Shown here: positions 44,675 to 54,439 of the stretch, piece by piece
Numbering within the stretch: the first letter of the stretch is position 1
How the letters are laid out: each line of letters opens with the position of its first letter
NCBI GenBank assembly: GCA_947259185.1
Contig: CAMYKT010000001.1
Span: 62,001 to 126,000, forward strand
Origin: an uncultured Methanobacteriaceae archaeon
Lineage (GTDB): Archaea; Methanobacteriota; Methanobacteria; Methanobacteriales; Methanobacteriaceae
Length of the DNA: 64,000 bases
Reading direction: 5' to 3'
Program-made: the position numbers and the translations under genes
The notes under the pieces: generated by a model
Told to the model about the DNA's origin: nothing
Database searches by the model: none
Seen by the model: the letters and a program-made list of their open reading frames with translations, nothing else

Positions 44675-45322
44675 TTAATTCTTGGAATTTAATTTTTTCA
44701 AGGATTCATCAAATAATATCATGGATTTTTCCAGAATCAAAGAGATAACATAATTACAATCTGGTTGCAAATGGGTGATGTAATGTGGCTTGTTTTCTAC
44801 TTCAACTAGAATAAGAGGATAACTTTGACATACCTGGGGCCTGCTGTCATAGATTGAACATTTTTTATCTTCAATTTCATGGAATTTACATGGAAGGTCC
44901 TCTTTAAACTTATAATGCTCCGGATAAGCAGGGTTAGGCACAATCTCATTTTTTAAATCAGGATTAAAAAGTAATAACGGGTTTAATTCATCCCGGTGTA
45001 TGAATATGGGACTGGATTCTCTACAACATTTACCACAATTATTACACCATTTTGGGTGGGTTTGGACGATTTCAAAATCAGAGGGGCCTCCAAAAACTTC
45101 CAACCCGGTGAGGTGTGCCAGTTCTATTATTTCCTGCAGGTCTTGCCGGGTTACACCATATTTTCTGTATTTTTTCACAGATCTTTTTTTTCTTAATTTT
45201 TTCAAAACCATTTTTTCAATTAAATTTCGATTAATTTCAAAAATCTCTCCATTTTCTCTTTTTAAGGATTTCCGGAGAACTTTTTCCAATAATTCCTCTT
45301 CTATTAAAAGATCCCTGAGCAT
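44675..45322 (-). CDS. YkgJ-family zinc/iron cysteine-cluster protein
   Basis: About 215 residues. The cluster HPKWCNNCGKCCRE and the later KKCSIYDSRPQVCQSYP give the CxxCxxCC … C … C pattern of the YkgJ/FliB-like family, thought to bind Zn or an Fe-S cluster. The N-terminal ~80 residues are basic and helical. ATG 45322 is favoured because GGTGATG just upstream can serve as the ribosome site; start codons at 45334 and 45328 are also in frame. Function is unknown. Confidence 0.75.
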   Translation of the reverse strand: MLRDLLIEEELLEKVLRKSLKRENGEIFEINRNLIEKMVLKKLRKKRSVKKYRKYGVTRQDLQEIIELAHLTGLEVFGGPSDFEIVQTHPKWCNNCGKCCRESSPIFIHRDELNPLLLFNPDLKNEIVPNPAYPEHYKFKEDLPCKFHEIEDKKCSIYDSRPQVCQSYPLILVEVENKPHYITHLQPDCNYVISLILEKSMILFDESLKKLNSKN

Positions 45323-45374
45323 TTTCATCACCAAAAATATAATATTTACCTAAAATTGAAAAAAGATTTTTAAA

Positions 45375-46508
45375 TTATAAATTTTCCAGACATTCGTCTT
45401 TTAATACCCGGGCATCATCATTAGAAGGATCAAGTTGTAAAACTTTATTAAAACATTCTACTGCTTCATTAAAACGATTTAATTCCATTAAAGCCACGCC
45501 TTTGTTGCTCCAGAAAATATAATTATTTTTTTCCAGGGCCAGAGCATCATCATAGCATTCCAGAGCTTCTTCAAAGCGTCCTAACTCTAAAAGAGCATTT
45601 CCTTTTCTATTAAATGCTACTGAATCACCTTCATCTTTTAAACATAATTCTAAAGCCTTATCATATGATTCCAATGCTTCTTCTGTTTTACCGATCTCAT
45701 TTAATAAATTACCCCGGGCATTCCATACCTCCGGGTTCTGGTAATCCAACTCCAGAACTTTATCATATGCTTGCAGAGCCTCTTGATATTGTCCTAACAT
45801 TTCTAAAATAAATCCCTGCCAATACAATATCACTGAATTATCTGGATTAAGCTTTAATGCTTTTTGACTTGATTTTAATGCTTTTTTAGGGTTTCCAGAA
45901 TTTAAAAGAGCTATGGCTTTATTATTCCATACGAATTCATTTTCAGGATCTATATTTAAGGCCTGATTATAACATTTAATTGCTTCTTCAAATTTACCTA
46001 AACGGCTTAGATTATCCCCTTTTTTATTTAAGAGATAAATGTCCTGGGGATCAAATTTCAAAGCAGCATTGTAACACATGGCCGATTGATTATATTTTCC
46101 AGAATCAAATAAAATATCGGCTCTCTGGGTTATCATGGCTTTTTCATCGATTTTTTCCCCTTCCCATAATTCTATAGGCAATTTATTGAATCTAATCACC
46201 TGAAAAAGAGTATCTTTTTTTAACTCCTCGATATACATTTTATGAAATTCTATTTCTAATTCTTCAGAATCCTTAAAACCTTCTTCTAGAATCAGATCAT
46301 CTCTTTTCAAGAGTTCATGGAAAGTTAATATTTCTACTTCTATAACTTCTGCTTCAAAAACTTTTTCCCTTTCTTTAGAAACCAGGTTCCAGTAACAATG
46401 GAGCCTATCCCCTTTTTTTACAGGCTTTTTCCACAACTTCCTGATGGTCATTGTTTTCTTACCAGTAATAAGATCAATATTACGGCTTCCAAAGGATAAT
46501 ATTGGCAT
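45375..46508 (-). CDS. ASCH-like domain fused to TPR repeats
   Basis: 377 residues. Residues ~1-115 look like an ASCH/PUA-type RNA-binding domain (ITGKKTMTIRKLWKKPVKKGDRLHCYW). Residues ~130-377 are seven tandem TPR units (for example AIKCYNQALNIDPENEFVWNNKA and ALESYDKALELC). ASCH proteins bind RNA or modify nucleotides, and TPRs assemble partners, so an RNA-protein adaptor is possible. Stands between the YkgJ-like gene and nrdG. Confidence 0.72.
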   Translation of the reverse strand: MPILSFGSRNIDLITGKKTMTIRKLWKKPVKKGDRLHCYWNLVSKEREKVFEAEVIEVEILTFHELLKRDDLILEEGFKDSEELEIEFHKMYIEELKKDTLFQVIRFNKLPIELWEGEKIDEKAMITQRADILFDSGKYNQSAMCYNAALKFDPQDIYLLNKKGDNLSRLGKFEEAIKCYNQALNIDPENEFVWNNKAIALLNSGNPKKALKSSQKALKLNPDNSVILYWQGFILEMLGQYQEALQAYDKVLELDYQNPEVWNARGNLLNEIGKTEEALESYDKALELCLKDEGDSVAFNRKGNALLELGRFEEALECYDDALALEKNNYIFWSNKGVALMELNRFNEAVECFNKVLQLDPSNDDARVLKDECLENL

Positions 46509-46559
46509 TAAATCACTTTAAATTATTTTTAATTCACTTAATAGGTTTAAAAAGTATTT

Positions 46560-47258
46560 TTATATGATTTCTTCCCCAAATTCAGAGGTTTTTATTTTCA
46601 CTTTATTGAGAAGGGGTTTTATTTTTTTTGCCAGTTCCCATAAAAATTCTCTGGAGGGGTTGGGAATTGATTCAAAAGATGGATCCAGAACTATCCTGTT
46701 TCTAAATTGCTGCAATGTATATAAATCACAATTTATTTCTCTTGAAATCTGGTAAATATCTTTTTCATTAAGCAGGGTAGGTACATAGGTAGTTCTACAT
46801 TCTAAAAAAGTATTTGGAGAATTCAAAACAATTCCCATACTTTTTTCTACTTCTTTCCCGATATCTGAACCAATCAAATCTTTATACCGGTCGAAGGGAG
46901 CTTTTATATCCAGACTAACATAATCCACCAATTCAATTATATGCTGCAGCCTCTCTGGAAAACATCCATTGGTATCCAATTTGGCTAATAGGCCCTGGGA
47001 ATGGATGTATTTTAAAATTTTCTTTATGTCCGGGCATTGCATTAAAGGCTCCCCCCCGGTGATTACCACCCCATCCACAAACTCAGAGGCATCTTCTATT
47101 TTTTTAAAAACTTCCTCTAACTTTACTTCCTCCCCTCCATCAATTATTTCGGGGTTATGGCAGTAGGGACACCTTAAATTACATCCCCCTGTAAAAATAA
47201 CCAGCGCCATTTTTCCAGGTAAATCAAAGGAAGATATATTGGTACCACCAATTTTCAT
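46560..47258 (-). CDS. nrdG: Anaerobic ribonucleotide reductase activating protein
   Basis: A 232-residue radical-SAM protein with FTGGCNLRCPYCHNPE (CX3CX2C cluster motif) and VITGGEPLM. It makes the glycyl radical on anaerobic class III ribonucleotide reductase. nrdD is not in the window, as is common in methanogens. A pyruvate formate-lyase activase-like paralogue is the main alternative. Confidence 0.85.
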   Translation of the reverse strand: MKIGGTNISSFDLPGKMALVIFTGGCNLRCPYCHNPEIIDGGEEVKLEEVFKKIEDASEFVDGVVITGGEPLMQCPDIKKILKYIHSQGLLAKLDTNGCFPERLQHIIELVDYVSLDIKAPFDRYKDLIGSDIGKEVEKSMGIVLNSPNTFLECRTTYVPTLLNEKDIYQISREINCDLYTLQQFRNRIVLDPSFESIPNPSREFLWELAKKIKPLLNKVKIKTSEFGEEII

Positions 47259-47324
47259 TTAGCCCACATTTTTTAATTACTTAATAAAATACTGCATCTT
47301 AAAATCGTATTTAGTTTTCTAATT

Positions 47325-48431
47325 TCAGTTTTCATTTACTATATTTTGCAATACTTCAATGAACCTTTCATCCTCCGGGATGGTACCTACACTAACCCGG
47401 ATCCAGTAGTCATCCAGGCCTTTAAATGATTTACAGTCTCTAACTATTATTCCTTTTTCCAATAGTTTTTTTGCTATTTGGGATGAATTCATACCTGTTT
47501 TGCGCACATCAACCAGTAAATAATTTGCTTTAGATTTAAAAACCTTCAACTGTTCTATGCTGGAGATTTTTTCATATAGGAATTCTCTGCTTTCAACAGA
47601 GACCCGGGTTGATTCTTCCAAATAATTAGTATCTCTAAGTGTGGCGAGAGCTGCAATGTGTGATAAGTTGGTCAAACTAAAAACAGGCTTCACCCGATGC
47701 ATGTATTCAATTATCTGGGGATTGGAAAGCCCATAACCAATCCTCATACCTGCAAGTCCCATTACTTTGGAGAATGTGCGGAGTATAAATAAGTTTTCAT
47801 ATTTAAGGAGAAGATCAACATTATTTACTCCTGAAAATTCAAAATAAGCTTCATCAACTATTACTAGAGCATCAGTGGATCTTAATATGGTTTCAATATC
47901 TTCCTTATCAATTAAACCACCAGTGGGATTATTTGGTGAACACAGGAATATTAATCGGGTTTCAGGGGTGATAGCACCGAGTACAGACTCAACATCCAGC
48001 CTATTTTCTTCCACATCCCATCGTCCATAAACCGGGATGGCCCCGTGGGTGCGCAGGGTGAATTCGTAGTACATATAAGATGGTAATGGAACTATAAATT
48101 CATATCCGGGATCTAAAAATGTTTTTCCAAGTACATCAATTATTTCGTCAGCTCCATCCCCTCCAATAATAACTTCCTGGGCAGAAACACCAGAATACTT
48201 CGCTATTTCTTCTTTAAGGTCTCCTAATCCCGATTCAGGGTACTGACTAATCAAATTCAGCTCTCCTTTCAATGCTTCTATGGCCCGGGGTGAGGGACCC
48301 AGGGGATTTTCATTGGAACCTAATTTTATTATATCTTCTTTTTGGAGCGAATACTCATCAGCAATTTCCTTTATGGATCTACCTGGAATGTAAGGGTCTA
48401 ATTCATTGATAATTTTCCGAATTTTAACCAT
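47325..48431 (-). CDS. hisC: Histidinol-phosphate aminotransferase
   Basis: 368 residues, class I/II PLP aminotransferase. KLGSNENPLGPSP at the start, FLCSPNNPTGGLID, VDEAYFEFSG and the PLP lysine in RTFSKVMGLAGMRIGY are all HisC-like. It transfers amino groups between histidinol phosphate and 2-oxoglutarate in histidine synthesis. No other his gene is adjacent, which is normal in archaea. Confidence 0.92.
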   Translation of the reverse strand: MVKIRKIINELDPYIPGRSIKEIADEYSLQKEDIIKLGSNENPLGPSPRAIEALKGELNLISQYPESGLGDLKEEIAKYSGVSAQEVIIGGDGADEIIDVLGKTFLDPGYEFIVPLPSYMYYEFTLRTHGAIPVYGRWDVEENRLDVESVLGAITPETRLIFLCSPNNPTGGLIDKEDIETILRSTDALVIVDEAYFEFSGVNNVDLLLKYENLFILRTFSKVMGLAGMRIGYGLSNPQIIEYMHRVKPVFSLTNLSHIAALATLRDTNYLEESTRVSVESREFLYEKISSIEQLKVFKSKANYLLVDVRKTGMNSSQIAKKLLEKGIIVRDCKSFKGLDDYWIRVSVGTIPEDERFIEVLQNIVNEN

Positions 48432-48567
48432 ATAATCACTTAAATTATTAATTTTTTATATATACACTATGTTAAGTAACTCCTTAAAATATCCTTTAAA
48501 GCTTAATGTAATGATTTAACATTTAAAGAGCCTAATTTTTAAAAAGATAATATATTTTTCCATTAAA

Positions 48568-49044
48568 TCATGGATTTTCATGGGAAAGAGCACTATATCT
48601 TAAAGCGTTTTCTTTAATAGATTCAATTTCTTCCTCATTAATCTCTTTAATTAACCGGGCAGGCATCCCTATAATCAAACTTTTGGCAGGGAATTTTTTT
48701 CCTTCAGTGACTACGGCACCGGCCCCCACCACGGAATCTTTCCCTATATGGGCACCATTTAAAACAGTGGCATTCATACCAATCAGCACATTTTCCTCTA
48801 TGGTGCATCCATGCAATACTGCAGCATGTCCCACTGAAACGTAATCTCCTATTTTGACTGGATAATCTGTTGAAGAATGTACCACGCAGTTATCCTGAAT
48901 ATTGGAATATTTTCCAATTTTTATAGGTTCTATATCTCCTCTTACAACGGCATTATACCAAACGGAAGAATTTTCTTCAATTTCAACTTTCCCCTGGACA
49001 TGGGCACCGGGAAATAGATGTACACTGGAATGAATTTTTTTCAT
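48568..49044 (-). CDS. Gamma-carbonic-anhydrase-like left-handed beta-helix protein
   Basis: 158 residues of hexapeptide repeats (VQGKVEIEENSSVWYNAVVRGDIEPIKIG onward). Zn ligand-like histidines appear in CVVHSSTDYPVKIGDYVSVGHAAVLHGC, with the conserved Arg and Asp of VVRGD. It is the YrdA/CaiE-like branch of gamma carbonic anhydrases; catalysis is uncertain. CO2/bicarbonate conversion would suit a CO2-reducing methanogen. Confidence 0.85.
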   Translation of the reverse strand: MKKIHSSVHLFPGAHVQGKVEIEENSSVWYNAVVRGDIEPIKIGKYSNIQDNCVVHSSTDYPVKIGDYVSVGHAAVLHGCTIEENVLIGMNATVLNGAHIGKDSVVGAGAVVTEGKKFPAKSLIIGMPARLIKEINEEEIESIKENALRYSALSHENP

Positions 49045-49118
49045 TAAAACACCCTATTTAATTAACTTAACCCCATGAAAATCATTTATAGTGGCGGGGG
49101 ATATCATGGTAATTATAA

Positions 49119-50396
49119 TTATTTTTTATTTTTATCAATTATAAGATGTTCCTGTTTTACCATGACCAGCTTTTCTGAATCAATATCCTGATGTATAATT
49201 GCTCCCGCCCCAATAGCTGAATTGCATCCTACTGTCACGCCGGGGTTAAAACTGGAGTTTATACCTGTCTTTACCCCATCAGCAAACACCACTCCAAATT
49301 TTCTTCTGCCACTATCCACCTTTTCGCCTTTTATATTTAATTTAATGTTTTTATCATCAAAACGAAGATTAGCAATATTTGTTCCGGCAGCAATATTACA
49401 TCGTGATCCTATAATTGAATCACCTATATATGAAAGGTGATTAACGTTAGTATGATCCATTATAATTGAATTTTTAATTTCAACTGCATTTCCTACTCTT
49501 ACATCCTTTCCAAGGAAGGTATACTTTCTTAAATAACAGTTAGGCCCTACATCGCAGTTTTCACCAATATGCACCGGGCCCTGAATATAAGAACCAGCCC
49601 GAATTGTACTGCCCTTACCCAAAACCACTTCCCCTTCCAGGGTTGCTCCTTTTTCCACATTGCCCTCTATTTTACCTTCCATATTATTTAAAAAATCTTC
49701 ATTGATTTTTAGAAGTTCCCATGGTTTGCCTATATCTATCCATTTTTTATTGGAAACCACCCCTGCTACTTTCTTACCTTCTTCCATTTGGATCTTTAAA
49801 GAATCTGTTATTTCATACTCTCCCCGGCTTGATTCATGGGTTTTTTCAATACAGGAAAAAATATCCGGATCAAAAATGTATATTCCGGTATTAATCAAAT
49901 TACTTGGGGCTTCTCCGGCTTCTGGTTTTTCAATAATTTCTGTCACGTTATCTCCGTCTAACATCACCACACCAAAGGAACAGGGGTCCTCTACTTCAGT
50001 AAGTACCATCATTGACTTAGCATTAAAATTAGAATACTTTCGAATTAAGTCATATAAAAGCAGGGGCTCAATGATAATATCTCCATTAAGGACTATGAAT
50101 TGTTCTTTAATAAATTCACGCGCATATCCTATGGCATGTGCCGTACCTAAACGGCTTTGTTGAGTTATGTAACTAATTTTAACTCCCAGGTCCTTCCCAT
50201 CTTTAAAATAATCCCTCACCATATTTTCCTGATAACCTACTATCATTAAAATTTCGCTGATCCCTGCATCTCGAAGTGCTTCAATATTGTATTGAATTAT
50301 AGGCTTTCCTGCAACTGGAAGCATTGTTTTAGGACGGGTGAGAGTCAAAGGCCGCATCCGGGTACCCTCTCCCGCAGTTAAAATCACCGCTTTCAA
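49119..50396 (-). CDS. glmU: Bifunctional sugar-1-phosphate nucleotidylyltransferase/acetyltransferase
   Basis: 425 residues. The N-terminal nucleotidyltransferase domain begins KAVILTAGEGTRMRPLTLTRPKTMLPVAGKP; IVLNGDI and VEKPEAGEAPSNLINTGIYIF follow. A C-terminal left-handed beta-helix (residues ~245-415, SRCNIAAGTNIANLRFD) carries the acetyltransferase site. It makes UDP-GlcNAc from GlcN-1-P, feeding pseudomurein and glycans. It follows the glmM-like gene on the same strand. The archaeal type may also act on glucose-1-phosphate. Confidence 0.88.
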   Translation of the reverse strand: MKAVILTAGEGTRMRPLTLTRPKTMLPVAGKPIIQYNIEALRDAGISEILMIVGYQENMVRDYFKDGKDLGVKISYITQQSRLGTAHAIGYAREFIKEQFIVLNGDIIIEPLLLYDLIRKYSNFNAKSMMVLTEVEDPCSFGVVMLDGDNVTEIIEKPEAGEAPSNLINTGIYIFDPDIFSCIEKTHESSRGEYEITDSLKIQMEEGKKVAGVVSNKKWIDIGKPWELLKINEDFLNNMEGKIEGNVEKGATLEGEVVLGKGSTIRAGSYIQGPVHIGENCDVGPNCYLRKYTFLGKDVRVGNAVEIKNSIIMDHTNVNHLSYIGDSIIGSRCNIAAGTNIANLRFDDKNIKLNIKGEKVDSGRRKFGVVFADGVKTGINSSFNPGVTVGCNSAIGAGAIIHQDIDSEKLVMVKQEHLIIDKNKK

Positions 50397-50491
50397 AATA
50401 TTTCCTCCTTACTTTGAACTGGATTCGAATAATAAAATAAATCTTCATTACATAATAATTATTTCGTAGGGGATTCTATTAATTATAAAAT

Positions 50492-51874
50492 TCATTCAAG
50501 TGCAGCTTTAATAAATTCGGCTGAGATCTGTCTGATGTTCTCGGCCATTTTTTTGGTTTTGGCTTCCAGAGTTATACGAATATATGCTTCAGTTCCAGAG
50601 GGTCTCACCAGAACCCAGCTACCATCTTCAAAAGAAATCCTGACCCCATCAATATTATTAACATCCACCACATTGTTAAATTGATTTTCCAGAGAGGAAT
50701 TTACCATTTCCATAACCTTATTTTTATCCTCACTGGAACAGGGTATTTTTCCCCGGATACTGGGATAATCTGGTATGGACCTTAACAATTCAGATAAATG
50801 TCCGTTTGTGGAAACAAGTTCTACAACTTTTAGTGCAGATAATATTCCATCAGGGCACATGCAAAAATCAGGATGTATCCATGTACCTGAGGGTTCTCCT
50901 CCAAAAGAAGCATGATTTTCCACAATAGACTGGGCTACATGCACATCTCCCACTCTGGTTCTGATTATTTCCCCACCTACAGCAGCTAAACACTCATCCA
51001 TACACAACGAAGCATCCACGGTGGTGATTATTTTTCCACCAATAGCCTGCGAAATTAAGGCCAATAATTTATCAAAGTTAGCCATATTCCCTTTTTCGTC
51101 AACTGCAACCATTCGATCTCCATCTCCATCGTGGGCTATTCCTAAATCAGATTTAGTCACTTTAACAGTTTTCATAAGGACATCAAGGTTTTCTTCATTA
51201 GGTTCAACTTTACGCCCTGGAAAGAATCCATCAGGTTGGCAATTCAATGAAATAACTTCACATCCTACCTTTCTTAAAATAATGGGGGATAAATAAGAAG
51301 CAGCACCCGAACCACAGTCCACCACTACCTTTATGCCCGGCTTAATATTCACCATTCCCTGAACTTCTTTAATGTACTGTTTTATGATTTCATCTTCTTT
51401 TTCTATTGAACCAAGATGATCCCAGCTTTTATTCAGGAACTTTTGTTGGTGAAGTAGGTACTCTATTTCTCGTTCCTGTTTGCTAGTATAAGCCATCCCA
51501 TCCCTATTCCACAATTTAATTCCATTATCTGGGGAGGGGTTGTGGGAAGCAGTAATCATCACTCCGGCATCTGCATTTAAACGGGAAGCGGAAAATCCAA
51601 CCACTGGAGTAGGTACCATTCCTAATTCCAATACATCACATCCACATTCCATTAAACCAGCACATAAAGCTTTTTCCAGCATATGGTTTGATGTTCGGGT
51701 ATCATAACCAACCACAACTTTTCCTTTTCCACCTAAATAGGTACCTAAAGCTTTTCCAACATCTAAAGCCAGTTGAGTGGTTATATGAGATCCTATTTTT
51801 CCCCTTATTCCAGAAGTACCAAAAAGACGGGGTATTGCGTCTTTTTTTTCTGCAGATTGATTTGACATTTTCAT
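50492..51874 (-). CDS. glmM: Phosphoglucosamine mutase, copy 2
   Basis: 460 residues of the phosphohexomutase family: RLFGTSGIRGKIG, phosphoserine loop ITASHNPSPDNGIKLW, metal loop HDGDGDRM, sugar loop GGEPSGTWIHPDF and phosphate loop RPSGTEAYIRIT. The neighbouring glmU-like gene supports GlcN-6-P to GlcN-1-P conversion. The ATG overlaps the apgM stop (ATGA). Confidence 0.9.
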   Translation of the reverse strand: MKMSNQSAEKKDAIPRLFGTSGIRGKIGSHITTQLALDVGKALGTYLGGKGKVVVGYDTRTSNHMLEKALCAGLMECGCDVLELGMVPTPVVGFSASRLNADAGVMITASHNPSPDNGIKLWNRDGMAYTSKQEREIEYLLHQQKFLNKSWDHLGSIEKEDEIIKQYIKEVQGMVNIKPGIKVVVDCGSGAASYLSPIILRKVGCEVISLNCQPDGFFPGRKVEPNEENLDVLMKTVKVTKSDLGIAHDGDGDRMVAVDEKGNMANFDKLLALISQAIGGKIITTVDASLCMDECLAAVGGEIIRTRVGDVHVAQSIVENHASFGGEPSGTWIHPDFCMCPDGILSALKVVELVSTNGHLSELLRSIPDYPSIRGKIPCSSEDKNKVMEMVNSSLENQFNNVVDVNNIDGVRISFEDGSWVLVRPSGTEAYIRITLEAKTKKMAENIRQISAEFIKAALE

Positions 51875-53103
51875 GCCCCAAATTTTTCAGATTTGTTCAT
51901 TAAATCCAGCAAGATGTTCATCACATCCGATCCCCTGATGCGACACAATCCTCCTTTGGTGGCGGAATTTTCATTAAATTTCTCCACTTCATCCACCCTT
52001 ATTTCAGGGCCATTAATTACTATCGGAACAGGGTCTCCGGTGTGGTCCATAACAGATATGGGGGTGGAATGATCGGCAGTGAGTATGAAATAGGTTTCAG
52101 GTATTTGCCTAATCTTTTCCACCACCGCATCTACCTTTTCAATAAATTTTATTTTTTCCTGAAGATTTCCATCATGGCCGGCTTCATCTGCCCCGTCAAT
52201 ATTTATAAGAATGAAGTCATAATCTTTTTTAGCATGTTCAATGATGCTTTTGGAGATATTATCTAAATTAGTGTCTATTCCTCCGGTGGCACCATCTACC
52301 TCAACCACATCCATTCCAGCTAATCGAGCAATTCCTTTTATTAATCCAGTTTCTGCAATACAAGCTGATTTAATACCATATTTTTCATTGAATGCCATTA
52401 CGTCGGGTACTGCTCCAGCACCACGTGGAAGTATTATATTGGCTGGATTTTCCCCATTTTCTCTGCGGTTCATATTAACTGGATGGCCTTTTAACAGGTC
52501 ATAGGATTTTTTCACTATCTTATTCAAAATAGCAGCAGTTTTAATAGCTTCTGGAGACGAATCCAGAGCTAAAACCTCTTTAGGATATTTACCATCATAT
52601 TTGGGATCGGAATCAGATACCTGGTCAGATAAACCTTTCCCTCTCAAAAGGAGCACGGCCCGGTGACCGGTGGATTCTTTAAAAATTATTTCCACATCTT
52701 CAAAGCCTTCTATCTGCATTGAATTTAGAGTGGATGCAATTTCATCCGTTTTTTCCCTTATTCTGCCTGCTCTTCTATCTGTTATTATTCCTTCTTCATT
52801 GGCGGTGGAAAAATTACACCGAAATGCAATATCTCCGGGCATGACATCCAGACCAACACCGGCAGCTTCAAAAGGACCTCTTCCGGTATAAACCTCATAA
52901 GGATCGTATCCCAATATGGAAATGTGGGAAGTATCACTCCCGGCCCGTATACCTGGTTTTATAGGATCCATGATTCCATTTATACCTGATTTGGCCATTT
53001 TATCCATATGGGGAGTATGGGCTGCTTCCAATGGAGTTTTATAATCAATTTCTTTCAGGGGACGATCTGCCATCCCATCAATTATCATTATTATCCCTGT
53101 CAT
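51871..53103 (-). CDS. apgM: 2,3-bisphosphoglycerate-independent phosphoglycerate mutase
   Basis: 410 residues of the archaeal ApgM type in the alkaline phosphatase superfamily. Metal-site segments are IMIIDGMADRP, AGSDTSHISILGYDP (with the catalytic serine), INIDGADEAGHDG and ILTADHSTP. It interconverts 3- and 2-phosphoglycerate. Coupled by a four-base overlap to glmM. Confidence 0.93.
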   Translation of the reverse strand: MTGIIMIIDGMADRPLKEIDYKTPLEAAHTPHMDKMAKSGINGIMDPIKPGIRAGSDTSHISILGYDPYEVYTGRGPFEAAGVGLDVMPGDIAFRCNFSTANEEGIITDRRAGRIREKTDEIASTLNSMQIEGFEDVEIIFKESTGHRAVLLLRGKGLSDQVSDSDPKYDGKYPKEVLALDSSPEAIKTAAILNKIVKKSYDLLKGHPVNMNRRENGENPANIILPRGAGAVPDVMAFNEKYGIKSACIAETGLIKGIARLAGMDVVEVDGATGGIDTNLDNISKSIIEHAKKDYDFILINIDGADEAGHDGNLQEKIKFIEKVDAVVEKIRQIPETYFILTADHSTPISVMDHTGDPVPIVINGPEIRVDEVEKFNENSATKGGLCRIRGSDVMNILLDLMNKSEKFGA

Positions 53104-53123
53104 GTTTTCACCTTTTCATGGCA

Positions 53124-53801
53124 TTAAACCAGCAAAATTCCCAGAAAAGCACCGGTAAGTGTGGCTAATAAATTTACATGTTCATTATTCAGATAATTTC
53201 TTCGCTCTAAAACTGCTCCCAGAATGCTATCCATAAAACAACCGACGGTGCCTGCAATTAGGGATATCTTCAATGAAATCAGGGGGTCCGGATAAATTCC
53301 TAAAATATAGGCAAAAAATCCTATAATTCCCGCTCCTACAATTCCCGCAACGGTTCCTAAAACTGATATTCCTCCATCAGTACCGGGATCAACTTTTTTT
53401 AGAGTGGTAATCAAGCGAGGTGTTTGTACCACACCAACTTCGCTGGCCAGGGTGTCGGCTGTGGCGGTAGCTACAGAACCAATAAATCCCCCTACAAAAC
53501 CATCATATGAACCAAATGCAGCCATTACAAAGGGAACAATCCCATTTGAAATAACATTCTTGGCACTTCTTTTTCCTTCGTAAACACCAATTTCTTTTTT
53601 ATAATCATGGCGATATTTGGTTGATACAAAACCCAGAATAAGAAAAATTAAGATTAAAACAAGCCAGTTAAAACCGGCAGAAAAAATAATTATGAGACCC
53701 ATGACAACCATAAAAATAGATCCCCATAGATCAAGAGCGCCTCGAATGTAAGTCAAGAGCCCTATTATCAGACAGAGGATCACATATAATGAGCTTATCA
53801 T
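53124..53801 (-). CDS. DUF92-family membrane protein
   Basis: 225 residues with about six membrane helices and the family signature GSYDGFVGGFIGSVATATADTLASEVG plus KVDPGTDGGISVLGTVAG. A plant member (VTE6) is a phytyl-phosphate kinase, so a prenyl-phosphate role in archaeal lipids is possible. Lies between apgM and rps3ae. Confidence 0.82.
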   Translation of the reverse strand: MISSLYVILCLIIGLLTYIRGALDLWGSIFMVVMGLIIIFSAGFNWLVLILIFLILGFVSTKYRHDYKKEIGVYEGKRSAKNVISNGIVPFVMAAFGSYDGFVGGFIGSVATATADTLASEVGVVQTPRLITTLKKVDPGTDGGISVLGTVAGIVGAGIIGFFAYILGIYPDPLISLKISLIAGTVGCFMDSILGAVLERRNYLNNEHVNLLATLTGAFLGILLV

Positions 53802-53851
53802 ATTGGTCCCAGTTTTCCGGTTTTTAATTTTGAAAATACCAAAAAAAAAAT

Positions 53852-54439
53852 TTATTGTGGTTCTTCTAACACCTTGGTTTTTATAATTTCAACTCTTTTG
53901 AGAGGATAAATCTTTTTAGCACGGTGGTAAATTTCAGATGCTATTTTACCAGTTACCACAGCTTCTACCAGTTCAGTGAAACTTTTATCCGCAACAATTT
54001 TCTTTAAGAGTTCGTCTATAGTTTCTCGCATGAACTTTTGCTGGGAGGACTTGGCCCGGCGAGTGGTAATGGCCAGCACATGCAATTTAATTTTATAGCC
54101 TTCTTTGGTTTCCACAATAACAGGAGCATCTATTCGGCTGCTTCCACGCCTAATCATGCTTCTTACATAATCAGTGGTCACTTCATGCCCTATAAATTTG
54201 GTATGTGCGGTATCTCCCACCACATTTTTGACCTGGAACTTTAATTTTACATATTGCTTGGAAAAGTCACCAGCTAACTCTCTCATGGTGGCCTCTACTT
54301 TTCTTTTTACTAGAAAATCAGGGTCTCTTGAAGGAGTAATTCCTATTTCGTCTTCTCCAAATCCTTCTGGACTAATTATTCTGTACCATTGTTTTTCTTT
54401 CCATGTATCTCTTACTCTTCTTCGTCTAGCTTTAGCCAT
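53852..54439 (-). CDS. rps3ae: 30S ribosomal protein S3ae
   Basis: 195 residues of the eukaryote/archaea-specific ribosomal protein eS1: RVRDTWKEKQWYRIISPEGF near the start, KLKFQVKNVVGDTAHTKFIGHE, and RRGSSRIDAPVIVETKEGYK. Size matches the archaeal family. GGTGAT lies before the ATG and a TATA element (CTTTATAAG on the minus strand) near 54498-54506. Confidence 0.95.
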   Translation of the reverse strand: MAKARRRRVRDTWKEKQWYRIISPEGFGEDEIGITPSRDPDFLVKRKVEATMRELAGDFSKQYVKLKFQVKNVVGDTAHTKFIGHEVTTDYVRSMIRRGSSRIDAPVIVETKEGYKIKLHVLAITTRRAKSSQQKFMRETIDELLKKIVADKSFTELVEAVVTGKIASEIYHRAKKIYPLKRVEIIKTKVLEEPQ

